A stretch of 64,000 bases of DNA from CAXBMB01 sp052078155 (GTDB taxonomy: Bacteria > Pseudomonadota > Alphaproteobacteria > Kiloniellales > DSM-21159): the NCBI GenBank assembly GCA_052078155.1, contig JBQJBP010000003.1, positions 124,001-188,000 of the forward strand, given 5' to 3'. Shown here piece after piece: positions 16,759 to 25,398 of this stretch. Numbering within the stretch: the first letter of the stretch is position 1; every line of letters begins with the position of its first letter. The notes under the pieces were generated by a model. It made no database searches and was not told where the DNA came from. It saw only the letters and a program-made list of their open reading frames with translations. The translations under genes and the position numbers were made by a program.

Positions 16759-19179
16759 TCATACTCTTCCCTCCAACAGCTCGACGGCCGTTTTGCCCAT
16801 GATTTCCAGGCTGAAGGGATTCCCATTCTCCCGGGTTGTCGCCAGATGTCTTGGTGGCTTGTTCCGGTTCTGATAAGCCAGTTGGATCTGTGCGGCGGCG
16901 TGATCCAGGTCGGGGGTCGCCCAATGCTGACCTTCCCCAAACTGATGGTCTGCTGCCGGGATGGTTTCCAAAGTGTATGAAACCGGATAGGCGTTTTCTT
17001 CGCTGATGAAATCCCGGTTGCCGGAGTAGTGGGTGGCGATCACTTCCGTGCCCAGCAGCAAAGCTTCGGCCATGGTAAACCCAAAACCTTCGCAGCGGTG
17101 CAGTGACAAAAGCACATCACAGCTTTTTATCAGGGCCAGGATTTCTGACCGATAGAGGGTTTTATCAATGATCCTCACCCGGGGGTCACGGGCGCAGACC
17201 TCCACAAAGGCCTTCCATAAGGGGTTGCTGGGATCGCTGTTGTTGACCTTGATGACCAGGCTGACGGGCGTGTTGCGATCAGGAAAGGCCATCTGGAAAG
17301 CCTCCAGCGCGGCCCAGGGGTTCTTGCGCATCAGGAAGCTTCGGGAATCAAACACAAAGAGATACACGAAACGATCCTCCGGCAATCCGAAGTATGACCG
17401 CGGCAACTCCTCCACCTGTTCGATGTTTACCGATGCCGGAAGGGTCGCGAGCTTCTTGTCCGTCACCCCCTCATAACTTTCCAGGGCAAACTGACAGGGG
17501 GCCCAGACTTCATCCACCAGATCAAAGGCCGGTTTCCAGTTCTCCGGCCATTTGGGGAACTCCCAATGCCAGTATCCAATGTTGTACCGGCCTTTGAAAA
17601 GCTCCTGATGCCGGGTAGTGTAAAGCCCGGCCATGCCCATGGCCGACAGACAGAAGATGGTCGTGCGGTAGCGGGGCTGATCGACAATCAGATGCTCAAC
17701 CGATTGTTCTTCCTGTCGGAAAATGTCCCCAGGTGACACATCCACGACGCAGAGCGGCACCTGCTGCGCCTCCAGAGCCAAAGCCACAGTCCGCATGACT
17801 TCGCCCATACCCGTTTCGCTGCGGGCATTGCCGATCACATTGACACCGCCTTCTTCCCCAATCCAGGCTTCGCTGCGCAAGTTGACACCAGCCTTAGTCT
17901 GACTTTGTCTTTCCCGGCACAGCGCCGCCAGCCTCGGGAAACGGCGGTGCCCTTCTGAGGCAAACCAGGATGTTAAACCCGCAACGCCCTCTGGCTGGCT
18001 GAGATCAAAGCTCTGCTTAAGATCCTCTTCCTGCAGCCAGACCATTTGAAGATAGTTTGGCAGAGGAAGGTGGCCATCCTCCCCGCCTTCTCTGTCTTCA
18101 AGCAGGTAATCCAGCCAGTGATCTGTCAGGAGCTCCAGCCCCCTGTTGCTTTCACAGCCCCGGGTGAAGCTCCAGGCCTGCAAGCCAACCCGGCCTTCGT
18201 GGGTTCTCAAGTCAAAAGCCGCCTGAAGATCAGGCCACAAACGCCAGAGCAAACAGGCATAGCGCGACAGCCCCGGTCCTTTACGCAAGAAAGATGCTGC
18301 GGCCCCCTCTGCCGACAGATCTTCCGGCGTAAGGGAGGCAAAGAGTCCACGTTTCTGGTTGGGGCTCAACAAAGACGCACTGATGATTTCATTGATGCCC
18401 TGGCTCAGATACCAGCTGTTGAAATCCGAATAGAAGCTCTTCGATTTGACATCAAAATTGCTCTGAAGGTCCGGGCGTGCCAGCCAGATGTCCCGCCACA
18501 ACCGGGGCAGTGCCGCAGCGTTGCCGTTGAACAGGAAAGGCGTATCTTCCCAGTTGAACTCTTCCATCAAATCCAGACCCTGACGGTCTGGCCCATAGAT
18601 TTCTTCCCCCTGACTGTCCCACCAGCGCAGGAAATTCTCCACCCCTTCTTCCTGGCCCAAAGGCAGGTTTTTACGCAAATCCGGACGCTGCACATAGACG
18701 GAAAAGGCCTGAGGAGCGCTCTGTAAGCGGCTGAACCATCCATCAAGAAGAGAAAGGAAGGCAGAGTCTTCCTCACTCATCAGCACCCTCAGCAACAACT
18801 CACTGTTATCCGGGGCGAGAGAGGAAACTTCAGTGATTCCTTTGTGGGCATACCAGCTTTCAAGATCTGCAACGAAGGTTGCTCTGTCCGCTGGAATATC
18901 CCCTTGCAGCTTCGGGCGAGACAACCAGCAATCACGCAGCATGCGGGGCAACTCAACGGTCTGGCTCCCGGTATCAAAAGAAACAACGTCCCAGTTGAAC
19001 CGGGCCAGCAGATCACGCCCCTGACGGTCGCGCCCAAAGGTGGCAGCGCCCTTTTGATCCCACCAGCGCAAAAAGGCCTCGATGCCTTGCTGATGCCCTA
19101 CCGGAAAGTTCTGACGCAGATCCTTACGAAGCAGATAGGTAAAGTAGATCTGGGGGTAGTCTTTAAGGCTGTCGAACAC
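16759..19179 (-). CDS. GT4-type glycosyltransferase with N-terminal tandem degenerate repeats
   Basis: About 806 residues from a GTG at 19179 with AGGA six bases upstream; a GTG at 19233 would add 18 atypical residues. The C-terminal half is a GT-B glycosyltransferase: GYWHWEFP, DEVWAPCQFALES and the EX7E donor-binding motif (EGFGFTMAE, near residue 696). The N-terminal 400 residues hold at least six degenerate repeats of the pattern RxDLxxxFxxxxxxGxxxFxxWxxxxG, for example RKDLRQNFP...FLRWWDQKG and RPDLRKNLP...FLRWWDSQG. Such repeats occur in large surface-polysaccharide transferases. The protein is probably cytoplasmic or peripheral to the inner membrane. Substrate unknown. Confidence 0.88.
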   Translation of the reverse strand: MFDSLKDYPQIYFTYLLRKDLRQNFPVGHQQGIEAFLRWWDQKGAATFGRDRQGRDLLARFNWDVVSFDTGSQTVELPRMLRDCWLSRPKLQGDIPADRATFVADLESWYAHKGITEVSSLAPDNSELLLRVLMSEEDSAFLSLLDGWFSRLQSAPQAFSVYVQRPDLRKNLPLGQEEGVENFLRWWDSQGEEIYGPDRQGLDLMEEFNWEDTPFLFNGNAAALPRLWRDIWLARPDLQSNFDVKSKSFYSDFNSWYLSQGINEIISASLLSPNQKRGLFASLTPEDLSAEGAAASFLRKGPGLSRYACLLWRLWPDLQAAFDLRTHEGRVGLQAWSFTRGCESNRGLELLTDHWLDYLLEDREGGEDGHLPLPNYLQMVWLQEEDLKQSFDLSQPEGVAGLTSWFASEGHRRFPRLAALCRERQSQTKAGVNLRSEAWIGEEGGVNVIGNARSETGMGEVMRTVALALEAQQVPLCVVDVSPGDIFRQEEQSVEHLIVDQPRYRTTIFCLSAMGMAGLYTTRHQELFKGRYNIGYWHWEFPKWPENWKPAFDLVDEVWAPCQFALESYEGVTDKKLATLPASVNIEQVEELPRSYFGLPEDRFVYLFVFDSRSFLMRKNPWAALEAFQMAFPDRNTPVSLVIKVNNSDPSNPLWKAFVEVCARDPRVRIIDKTLYRSEILALIKSCDVLLSLHRCEGFGFTMAEALLLGTEVIATHYSGNRDFISEENAYPVSYTLETIPAADHQFGEGQHWATPDLDHAAAQIQLAYQNRNKPPRHLATTRENGNPFSLEIMGKTAVELLEGRV

Positions 19180-19309
19180 CGGTAGTCCTGTCTTTAAAGA
19201 AACACTCAGCACAGACGCGAAGCAAAACCGCACGCGGTCACGATAATCTGTTTGCTTACGCTTAACGTGTTTCTTGTCTTCTTTTCAATTGATTAGAAGA
19301 AAATCCCGG

Positions 19310-20335
19310 TTAAATCAGCATTTTACGCGCCCCCACCAGACGAAAGACTGCTGGCAGAACAGCAAATCTCAAACGCCGGGCCCGGATGGGCTCACCATCC
19401 AGATTGACCTGCAGGGGTTTTTCACTTTCGATTTCCAGCCAGGTCACACGGCTTGAATCGGCAAAGTGGACCAGCTCCTTGATGCCCCCCGCGCCCAGCG
19501 CCAGGACGGCAGAAACCTGATCATCCAGTTTGAGGTCTCTCAGCCACATGATATCGAGCAAGCCGTCATTGACCTTGGCAAAGGGACAGAGCGGCAGGCC
19601 GCCGCCTGACTGACGCCCGTTGCCAATGGCCAGCGCCAGCAGTTGCCCCTGCCAGCTTCCGCCATTCGGCAGTTTGACCGAGACCTTCTGGGCATGCAGG
19701 TCGACCGCCCGGGACAGTCCGGTCAGAAGATAGGCCCCTTTGCCCAGACGCTCCTTCAGACCGCGCCCCGTGTGGGCACTGACTTCCGCCCCGAAGCCGC
19801 CGGTTGCCATGTTTACAAAAACATGAGACCGGCCGTGTTCCAGATCAACGGCTTCACCCAGGTCAAAAGCCTGTTCCTGACCTTCCAGGATAAACTCCAG
19901 AGCCTTTTCCGGCTTGTTGAGCGGCAGGCCCAGGCCAGCTGCCAGGTCATTGGCTGTGCCAAGGGGCAAGATCCCCAACCGGGGGGCCACAGGCATAGCC
20001 GCTAAAGATGAAGAAGGGTTGAAGGGCTTTTGGCTCGCTGATCCGGAGGAAAACTCTTTGCCCGACAACTCAGTAAGACCCTGCCACAGACCAGAGGCAA
20101 CCTGATTGATGGTGCCATCCCCGCCACCGGCGACAAACACCCAGTTTTCACCGGATTTCAGAGCAGGAAAGAGACGCTCCAGCCCCTGACGGGCAAAGGC
20201 CAGGGCATCGCCCGGCTGGCGTGTCACCCGTGTTTCCACAGTCACACCCCGGCTGCGGGCTTTGGCCAAAGCCACCCGCAGGGGCGTTGCCCCCGCCACT
20301 TTGCCGTTGAGGATGACATAGAGCTTTCGGCTCAT
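19310..20335 (-). CDS. Diacylglycerol kinase family lipid kinase (YegS/DagK-like)
   Basis: 341 residues. The ATP-binding GGGDGT is at about 70-75 and the LPLGTANDLA motif near 126, with MATGGFGAEV and LNDG-like late motifs (KVNDGLLDIMWL, VNLDGEPI). The family phosphorylates lipids such as diacylglycerol or ceramide-like molecules with ATP, at the inner membrane. The gene is followed by the repeat-bearing glycosyltransferase (131 bp apart), which suggests, but does not prove, a shared envelope-lipid or glycolipid role. Full length. Confidence 0.9.
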   Translation of the reverse strand: MSRKLYVILNGKVAGATPLRVALAKARSRGVTVETRVTRQPGDALAFARQGLERLFPALKSGENWVFVAGGGDGTINQVASGLWQGLTELSGKEFSSGSASQKPFNPSSSLAAMPVAPRLGILPLGTANDLAAGLGLPLNKPEKALEFILEGQEQAFDLGEAVDLEHGRSHVFVNMATGGFGAEVSAHTGRGLKERLGKGAYLLTGLSRAVDLHAQKVSVKLPNGGSWQGQLLALAIGNGRQSGGGLPLCPFAKVNDGLLDIMWLRDLKLDDQVSAVLALGAGGIKELVHFADSSRVTWLEIESEKPLQVNLDGEPIRARRLRFAVLPAVFRLVGARKMLI

Positions 20336-20440
20336 CGCCTGAGAGCACCTCTCTGGTTGCCATGCATGCGACCACAGAGATTACTCTGCCCTGCCAGTCG
20401 TTAAGCGTCCAGATGCGCCAGGACCAGCCAGCAGGCAAGG

Positions 20441-22288
20441 TCAGCCAAAAATGTCGTCGGCCGAGATGTCCCGGATCAATCCCCACTCATCCGATGTCAC
20501 CCCGATCAGGGTAATGCTGGAGGAATCGAAGATGTTAATCACTGAGTTGTTTCCCTGCTGTGAAATGGTAGTTGCTGAGCTGGTTGCCCAGAACCCCAGA
20601 TCCAGAAAGTCATTGTTGGGATCAAAATCGGTGATGACGTCGTCATCCGTTGCTGAGTTGAAAGCAAAGACATCGGACCCACCGTTGCCGGTCAGGGTCT
20701 GGTTGCCATAGTTCAGCTCAAAATAATCATTTCCTGAGGTGCCGGTACCGCTGGACTGGAAACTGGCATCGACAAAGAAGTCGTAGCTGCTGGGTGGGGA
20801 AGACACGAAGCCATCATCACTGCCGCCGCTGTCGCCCCCGCTGTCTCCGCTTCCGCCGCTGCCGGCGATAAAGTCAGAAAAGCCCAGTTGGCTGGAGGAG
20901 ATGCCCGTCACGACGAGGCTGCCGCCGCCATTCAGGCTGATCACTGCAAAGCCGTCAGCGTTATCACTCATGCCACTGATGGCCTGAGAAACAGTCTGCC
21001 CGTCATTGAGCAGGAATTTGTCAGTGCCGATGCTGAAATCACTGACGGTGTCGTTGCCGTCGCCGCTGCGCAGCACCACGGTGTCATTGCCCGTGGATCC
21101 GATCAGGATGTCATTGCCCCGGTCACCATAGAGCAGATCATTGCCGGCGCCACCGGACAGTTGATCGTTCCCGTAGCCCCCGCGCAGGGTGTCGTTATCG
21201 TAGCCGCCATAGATCTTGTCATCCCCCAGGTTGCCCTGCAGGAAGTCGTTGCCGTCATCGCCAAAAATCGTGTCGTTGTCGTTGCCGGCGTAGGAGGAGA
21301 TCCGCCCCCCGTTCACGTAGTCATCACCTGCGCCGGACTGGATGTAGTCCGCGCCGATATCACCGTAAAGGGAATCGCGCCCACTGTCCCCGCTCAGGTA
21401 ATCGTTGTCCTGTCCGCCCCGCAGGGTGTCATCACCATCCCCGCCATAAAGACGATCCCCGGCCTGGTTGCCCTGCAGGAAGTCGTTTCCACCGTTACCG
21501 AAAACCGTATCGGCTCCGTCACCGGCATAGGTAACGTCTGCACTGGCGCCGAGGCTAAGGTAGTCAGGACCGGAGTAATCAACGCCGCCACCGCCGCCTG
21601 AGTCGCCGCTGTCCGTTCCGCCGATCAGATAGTCGTTGCCGTCCATCCAGTCGAGAATCGTGCTGTAGTTGCCGCCGATATCGGCCGCCCAGCCCGTCGT
21701 CGAAACAATGCCGGTGACGTAGGATCCACCGCTGCCGCTGTACCAGACCGGCCCGCCGCTGTTTCCGCTGTTCACTTCAATGGAGCTGAAGTTGATGACG
21801 TCATAAAAACTGTCGGGATAGGCATAGCCGGTATCCGTGGTCATCCGGGGGCCACTGAAATCAGCGTAAACGCCCGGATAGCCGGTTACCTCATAGGTGC
21901 CGCCGCTGGCGTTGGGATCCAGTCCCATCCAGCCGGTGTCGTCACCAATGCGCTCATCAAAGCCCAACAGGGCGATATCGGTCTGGGAATCGTACTGGCT
22001 GAGAAGACCATCCCCATCGTTGTCGACCTGATAGTAGTTGGTCAGGTCGACTGTGTAAGAGCCATAAGGGGAGTAGCTGCCGTCCCGGCCGGGATAGACT
22101 GTGATGCTGGTTGCCAGCCCGCCATCCGGGGCGCTGTAGATCACGTGAGCCGCTGTCAGAACATCATTGACCCCGACCACAACACCGGAGCCCGAATAGG
22201 ACACACCGTTGGAGAAGGTTGCTTCGATGTAAACAACGGTGGAAAAGGGGTAGAGACCGCTTTGACTGGAGCCTACGTAACTGGTCAT
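20441..22288 (-). CDS. Trypsin-like serine protease fused to RTX repeats, likely type I secreted
   Basis: 615 residues. Residues 10-220 are an S1-type chymotrypsin-like protease with an intact triad: His48 (TAAH), Asp104 (TDIALLG) and Ser177 (GNSGGP). RTX nonapeptides fill about 250-430 (GNDFLQGN, GGDGDDTLRGG, GNDQLSGG), followed by a beta region, a Gly/Ser/Asp-rich linker and a second small RTX-like C-terminal domain (GNDYFELNYGNQTLTGNGGSD) that should hold the secretion signal. There is no N-terminal signal peptide, as fits type I secretion. The repeat block closely matches the RTX protein at 8082-8987. Export genes are not in the window. It probably releases peptides outside the cell. Confidence 0.92.
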   Translation of the reverse strand: MTSYVGSSQSGLYPFSTVVYIEATFSNGVSYSGSGVVVGVNDVLTAAHVIYSAPDGGLATSITVYPGRDGSYSPYGSYTVDLTNYYQVDNDGDGLLSQYDSQTDIALLGFDERIGDDTGWMGLDPNASGGTYEVTGYPGVYADFSGPRMTTDTGYAYPDSFYDVINFSSIEVNSGNSGGPVWYSGSGGSYVTGIVSTTGWAADIGGNYSTILDWMDGNDYLIGGTDSGDSGGGGGVDYSGPDYLSLGASADVTYAGDGADTVFGNGGNDFLQGNQAGDRLYGGDGDDTLRGGQDNDYLSGDSGRDSLYGDIGADYIQSGAGDDYVNGGRISSYAGNDNDTIFGDDGNDFLQGNLGDDKIYGGYDNDTLRGGYGNDQLSGGAGNDLLYGDRGNDILIGSTGNDTVVLRSGDGNDTVSDFSIGTDKFLLNDGQTVSQAISGMSDNADGFAVISLNGGGSLVVTGISSSQLGFSDFIAGSGGSGDSGGDSGGSDDGFVSSPPSSYDFFVDASFQSSGTGTSGNDYFELNYGNQTLTGNGGSDVFAFNSATDDDVITDFDPNNDFLDLGFWATSSATTISQQGNNSVINIFDSSSITLIGVTSDEWGLIRDISADDIFG

Positions 22289-22387
22289 CTTGCTGCCTTT
22301 TTTCTCATTCTTTCTTTCAGACGCGATAACAGCGGTCCTGCCACTCCCGAACAGGTCACCGCGAGACGGTAATCTAACCGACGCCGC

Positions 22388-22906
22388 TTACAAATGCTTC
22401 AGTCGATTGCTGACACCGGCAGGTATCTCTGCTTCCAGCACAGAATAGGTGACACCGCGCTGGCTTCTTGTTTCTTCCGGACCGAAGGGGTTGGGATTGA
22501 CGGCCAGTCTGATGATCTTCCCCTGAGTGTCTGTGACCAACAGCAGGTTTGCGATGGTGTGGCTGTTTCCCTGGGAATCCCTGATCTCAACAAGAGCATC
22601 CTCAAAGGCATACTCTGATACCAGAGCCCCCATCACATCCGGAGAGTCATTCTTCAGGATTTTTTGAGAGCTTGCCTCTCCCAGTTGGGAGACGACATCA
22701 GCCAAAGCGCTGCCGACTTTGATCGTCACTCCCTGATCTTGAGGCGCTGTTTTGCCTGCCATGTCACTGCCTGCCTGCTGGGAAGGGTTTTGCGATCCGG
22801 TTTGCGACGCACCGCCTGTTGTCGCCCGCTGCTCTCCCCCACAGGCGCTCAGGCCAAAAGCCAGAACCAGAATCGCGGTGCCAACGCCCCTTTTCAAGGT
22901 TTTCAC
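22388..22906 (-). CDS. Predicted lipoprotein of unknown function
   Basis: 172 residues from a GTG at 22906 with AGAGGTG upstream. The N-terminus is a lipoprotein signal: positive start, hydrophobic core and lipobox LSAC with Cys at 22, then GGE, which favours outer-membrane sorting. A low-complexity Gln/Ser/Thr linker to about 55 precedes a small globular domain (VKVGSALADVVSQLG...LLLVTDTQGKIIRLAVNPNP) that resembles the short beta-rich domains of SmpA/BamE-like lipoproteins only in general style. Not recognised beyond that. It follows no clear operon; a copy of the 140-bp element lies 55 bp upstream. Confidence 0.8.
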   Translation of the reverse strand: MKTLKRGVGTAILVLAFGLSACGGEQRATTGGASQTGSQNPSQQAGSDMAGKTAPQDQGVTIKVGSALADVVSQLGEASSQKILKNDSPDVMGALVSEYAFEDALVEIRDSQGNSHTIANLLLVTDTQGKIIRLAVNPNPFGPEETRSQRGVTYSVLEAEIPAGVSNRLKHL

Positions 22907-22960
22907 TTACCAACACCTCTATGATGAAGACCACAGCCTTACCGGTTTCAGGAAGCCGCA

Positions 22961-23098
22961 GGAACATGACCGTTTTAGTCAAAAGCGCTTTGCGCTTGCA
23001 CCTAAACCGTGTCTCATCCTCTAAAACTCGAAACAGAGGCAAATTCGCGCTTCAAGTGTCATCACCTAGTGATCCCACTTAAACCGATTTGCCTCTTG
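22961..23098 (-). repeat. Dispersed 140-bp structured element, full copy, reverse orientation
   Basis: 138 bp. Read in reverse it shows AAATCGGTTTAAGTGGGATC, hairpin I with perfect AAGTG/CACTT and ATCAC/GTGAT arms, hairpin II (TTTGCCTCTG...TTAGAGGATG) and hairpin III AAGCGCAAAGCGCTT. It sits between the divergent-free ends of the lipoprotein promoter and the LysR gene tail. Confidence 0.88.
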
Positions 23099-23227
23099 TG
23101 CGGCAGCCAGTCCGACGTTCGTTACTAAGTAAACGAAGCTATCTTTCCGGGTAAAGAGCTAAATACCACAGCCAATCTTCACGGAATGATCGAACCACAG
23201 CTCTCAGTCCGAAGCAGGCAAGCCCCC

Positions 23228-24115
23228 TCATCCCACCGGGGCAGCCTCAACTTCCTTGGTGAGCCAGGAGACGAATTCATCGCTGCCAGGTTGAGAGCGC
23301 TGAGGACGCAAAATGCGATAGTCCTGCTCGCTTTCAATAAAGCCAAAAGGCGCCAGTAGTTTGCCGCTGGCCAGGTCGTCGGCCACCAGAGGTTCGGGAC
23401 CAATGGCCACCCCCAGCCCGGAAACCGCAGCCTGCAGCATGAAATAAAAATGCTCGAACCACTGGATATTCTTGGGTCGCAGTCCCGGCTGCTTGATGCG
23501 CGACAGCCAGTCATCCCAGGCAAAGGACCGGGTTTCGGTATGTAACCAGGTCACCTTTTTCAGATCCGCCAGGCGGTTGATTTCGTTCAGGTTCTTAAAG
23601 GTCGGACTCATGACCGGACCAATGCGTTCACGCATGAAGACCCGTTCCTGCAGGCCTTCGGCCCAGGGTTGCAGCCCGGCCCGGATGGCCAGATCCAGAT
23701 CGTCTCGGGAAAAATCAACCGGGCCGTCGGACGTCACCAGTCTGAGGTCAATCTCAGGGTGGGCCAGCTTAAAGCGAAAGAGCCGGGGGATCAGCCAGCG
23801 CATGGCAAAGGACCCGGGACAGGACACCATCAGACGCCCTTCCTGGGCCCCCTTAATCTGGGTCACGCCGTTTTCAATCAGATCAAAGGCGGCGGACAGG
23901 ATCGGCAGCAACCGGGCCCCGGATTCGGTCAGATCCAGGCCGTTGCGCCCCCGCTTTGCCAGGGTCATGCCCAGGCTTTCTTCCAACTGCTTGACCTGGC
24001 GACTGACCGCCCCGTGGGTGACACAGAGCTCATCGGCGGCTTCGGTGATCTGACGGTGACGAGCAGCGGCTTCAAAAGCGCGCAAGGCGTTCAGGGAGGG
24101 GAGCTGGCGACGCAT
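23228..24115 (-). CDS. LysR-family transcriptional regulator (GcvA-like)
   Basis: 295 residues. The winged helix-turn-helix is at about 8-66 (PSLNALRAFEAAARH, then VTHGAVSRQVKQLEES), of the GcvA/AmpR subtype. The effector domain starts near 95 (GRLMVSCPGSFAMRWLIPRL). The gene is divergent from the EamA transporter, with a perfect 21-bp palindrome 38 bp upstream of its start, so it probably controls that transporter and itself. Effector unknown; amino acids are common for this group. Confidence 0.92.
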   Translation of the reverse strand: MRRQLPSLNALRAFEAAARHRQITEAADELCVTHGAVSRQVKQLEESLGMTLAKRGRNGLDLTESGARLLPILSAAFDLIENGVTQIKGAQEGRLMVSCPGSFAMRWLIPRLFRFKLAHPEIDLRLVTSDGPVDFSRDDLDLAIRAGLQPWAEGLQERVFMRERIGPVMSPTFKNLNEINRLADLKKVTWLHTETRSFAWDDWLSRIKQPGLRPKNIQWFEHFYFMLQAAVSGLGVAIGPEPLVADDLASGKLLAPFGFIESEQDYRILRPQRSQPGSDEFVSWLTKEVEAAPVG

Positions 24116-24152
24116 AACTTGGGTTTCTTTGAGTAAATCTCATGGAATACTG

Positions 24153-24173
24153 GAGATAATTTGAAATTATCTC
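24153..24173. promoter_or_regulatory. LysR-type operator, perfect palindrome
   Basis: GAGATAATTT-G-AAATTATCTC, 10+1+10 with no mismatch, in the LysR/EamA divergent region. Its T-N11-A spacing fits LysR boxes. The core matches the palindrome at 3579-3597 beside another LysR gene in 16 of 19 positions or so, which suggests the two regulators recognise related sites. Confidence 0.7.
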
Positions 24174-24334
24174 ACGGGACAAAGCTGTTATAGCAATTTC
24201 TGCGCAGCTGTAAATCCACTTGCCCCGTCCCTTCCGGAAGCCCTTTTCTCTGGCTTTTTCTCTGCTCAGAATCGAGATGATCCTCGGTCATCCGGAAAGG
24301 AAGGGCCCGTGGGAAAGGGGGGCACGACCTGTGT

Positions 24335-24358
24335 CCCCTTAAACCGATCTGACTCTAG
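24335..24358 (-). repeat. Dispersed element, terminal fragment (24 bp)
   Basis: CCCCTTAAACCGATCTGACTCTAG matches one end of the 140-bp element in reverse. It lies just before the EamA coding start. Its CTAG, with the following GAAAG, forms the AGGAAAG ribosome-binding stretch before the TTG at 24369. Confidence 0.75.
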
Positions 24359-24368
24359 GAAAGCCGAT

Positions 24369-25217
24369 TTGTCCCTGACCGTTGTCGCCGTTGTCCTGCT
24401 GGCCGCCCTGCTCCATGCCAGTTGGAACGCCCTGGCAAAAAGCAGCCCGGACCGCCTGGTGACCATGACGCTTTTTGCCCTCACCTCCGGGCTGATCTCA
24501 GCCTGCCTGCTGCCTTTTGTTCCCCTGCCAACGGGCGAAGCCTGGTTCTGGATTCTGGCCAGCGCCCTGCTGCACACCGGATACAAGCAAATGCTGGTGC
24601 GGGCCTATGGGGCCGGTGATCTTTCTCAGGTTTACCCGCTGGCCCGGGGGGCAGCCCCGCTGCTGGTGACAGCCTTTTCACTGCTCTTTCTGGACGAGAA
24701 CCTGACCAGCGCAGAACTGACCGGCATGGCCATCCTGCTGCTGGGAGTTGTCACCCTTTCCTACCACCCCGGGGAATCTCCCTCCTGGCCAATGCTGGTC
24801 TTTGCTTTTGCCACTGCCAGCTTCACTGCCGCTTACACTCTGGTCGATGGTCTGGGGGCCAGAGTTCTGGGGCATGCCGTCAGCTTCTCTGCCTACCTGC
24901 ATCTGATCGACAGCGGCATTATGCTGACGCTCTTCAGGGTGCAGCGGGGCAAAGGCAGCCTGAGCCACCTGCGTCTCTCCTCGGCCAGCGGATGGCAGCG
25001 GGGCTTCGGCGCTGCCGCCCTGTCCTTCCTCGCCTTTACCCTGGTGATCTGGGCCATGACCCAGGCGCCCATTGCCCTGGTGGCAGCCCTGAGGGAGGTT
25101 TCCATTCTCTTTGCCCTGCTGCTGTCCATCGTGATCCTGAAGGAAAAACCTTCTGGCCTGCGCCTGCTGTCCGGCGGTCTGATCCTCGCCGGACTGCTCA
25201 TCACCCGGCTGGCCTAA
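24369..25217 (+). CDS. EamA/DMT-family transporter
   Basis: About 282 residues from a TTG at 24369, preceded by AGGAAAG. A GTG at 24309 would also work, but would translate the repeat fragment into an N-terminal tail. Ten membrane helices are predicted by eye; the first begins LTVVAVVLLAALLHASWN, typical of the family, and two EamA halves are visible. Members export amino acids or metabolites across the inner membrane. It is divergent from a LysR gene with a strong palindrome between. Both ends touch pieces of the 140-bp element: its TAA stop falls inside the fragment at 25214-25307. The true native start may have been lost. Confidence 0.88.
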   Translation: MSLTVVAVVLLAALLHASWNALAKSSPDRLVTMTLFALTSGLISACLLPFVPLPTGEAWFWILASALLHTGYKQMLVRAYGAGDLSQVYPLARGAAPLLVTAFSLLFLDENLTSAELTGMAILLLGVVTLSYHPGESPSWPMLVFAFATASFTAAYTLVDGLGARVLGHAVSFSAYLHLIDSGIMLTLFRVQRGKGSLSHLRLSSASGWQRGFGAAALSFLAFTLVIWAMTQAPIALVAALREVSILFALLLSIVILKEKPSGLRLLSGGLILAGLLITRLA

Positions 25218-25307
25218 ATCGTGGCTCACCCTCCAGAACACTAAAAAGAGTTTCATGCTTCAAGCGCTATCACGAAGCGAGTCCCCTTAAGCCGGTTTGC
25301 CTCCAAG
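25214..25307 (-). repeat. Dispersed element, partial copy, reverse orientation
   Basis: About 94 bp: CTAAATCGTGGCTCACCCTC, then AAAAAGAGTTTCATGCTTCAAG, TATCACGAAGCGAGTCC and CTTAAGCCGGTTTGCCTC match hairpins I and II of the element; the hairpin III end is missing. The stop codon TAA of the EamA gene coincides with CTAAA of the element. Confidence 0.8.
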
Positions 25308-25332
25308 TGCGGGCTCACAGGGCGACAAAAAG

Positions 25333-25369
25333 AAAAGAGGCCCTCCCCGACCAGGAAAGGGCCTCTTTT
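25333..25369 (-). terminator. Rho-independent terminator after pntB
   Basis: A perfect 12-bp stem AAAAGAGGCCCT / AGGGCCTCTTTT with a 13-nt loop. It has T-rich flanks in both directions, so it probably also ends transcription from the EamA gene. It is 30 bp after the pntB stop. Confidence 0.9.
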
Positions 25370-25398
25370 GTTGGATCACAGATCCCGCTGTTATCGGA

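Noticed and set aside
20888..21601. 237-codon plus-strand frame, Val/Ala/Ile-rich with repeats
   Set aside because: The repeats are the antisense reading of the RTX nonapeptides.
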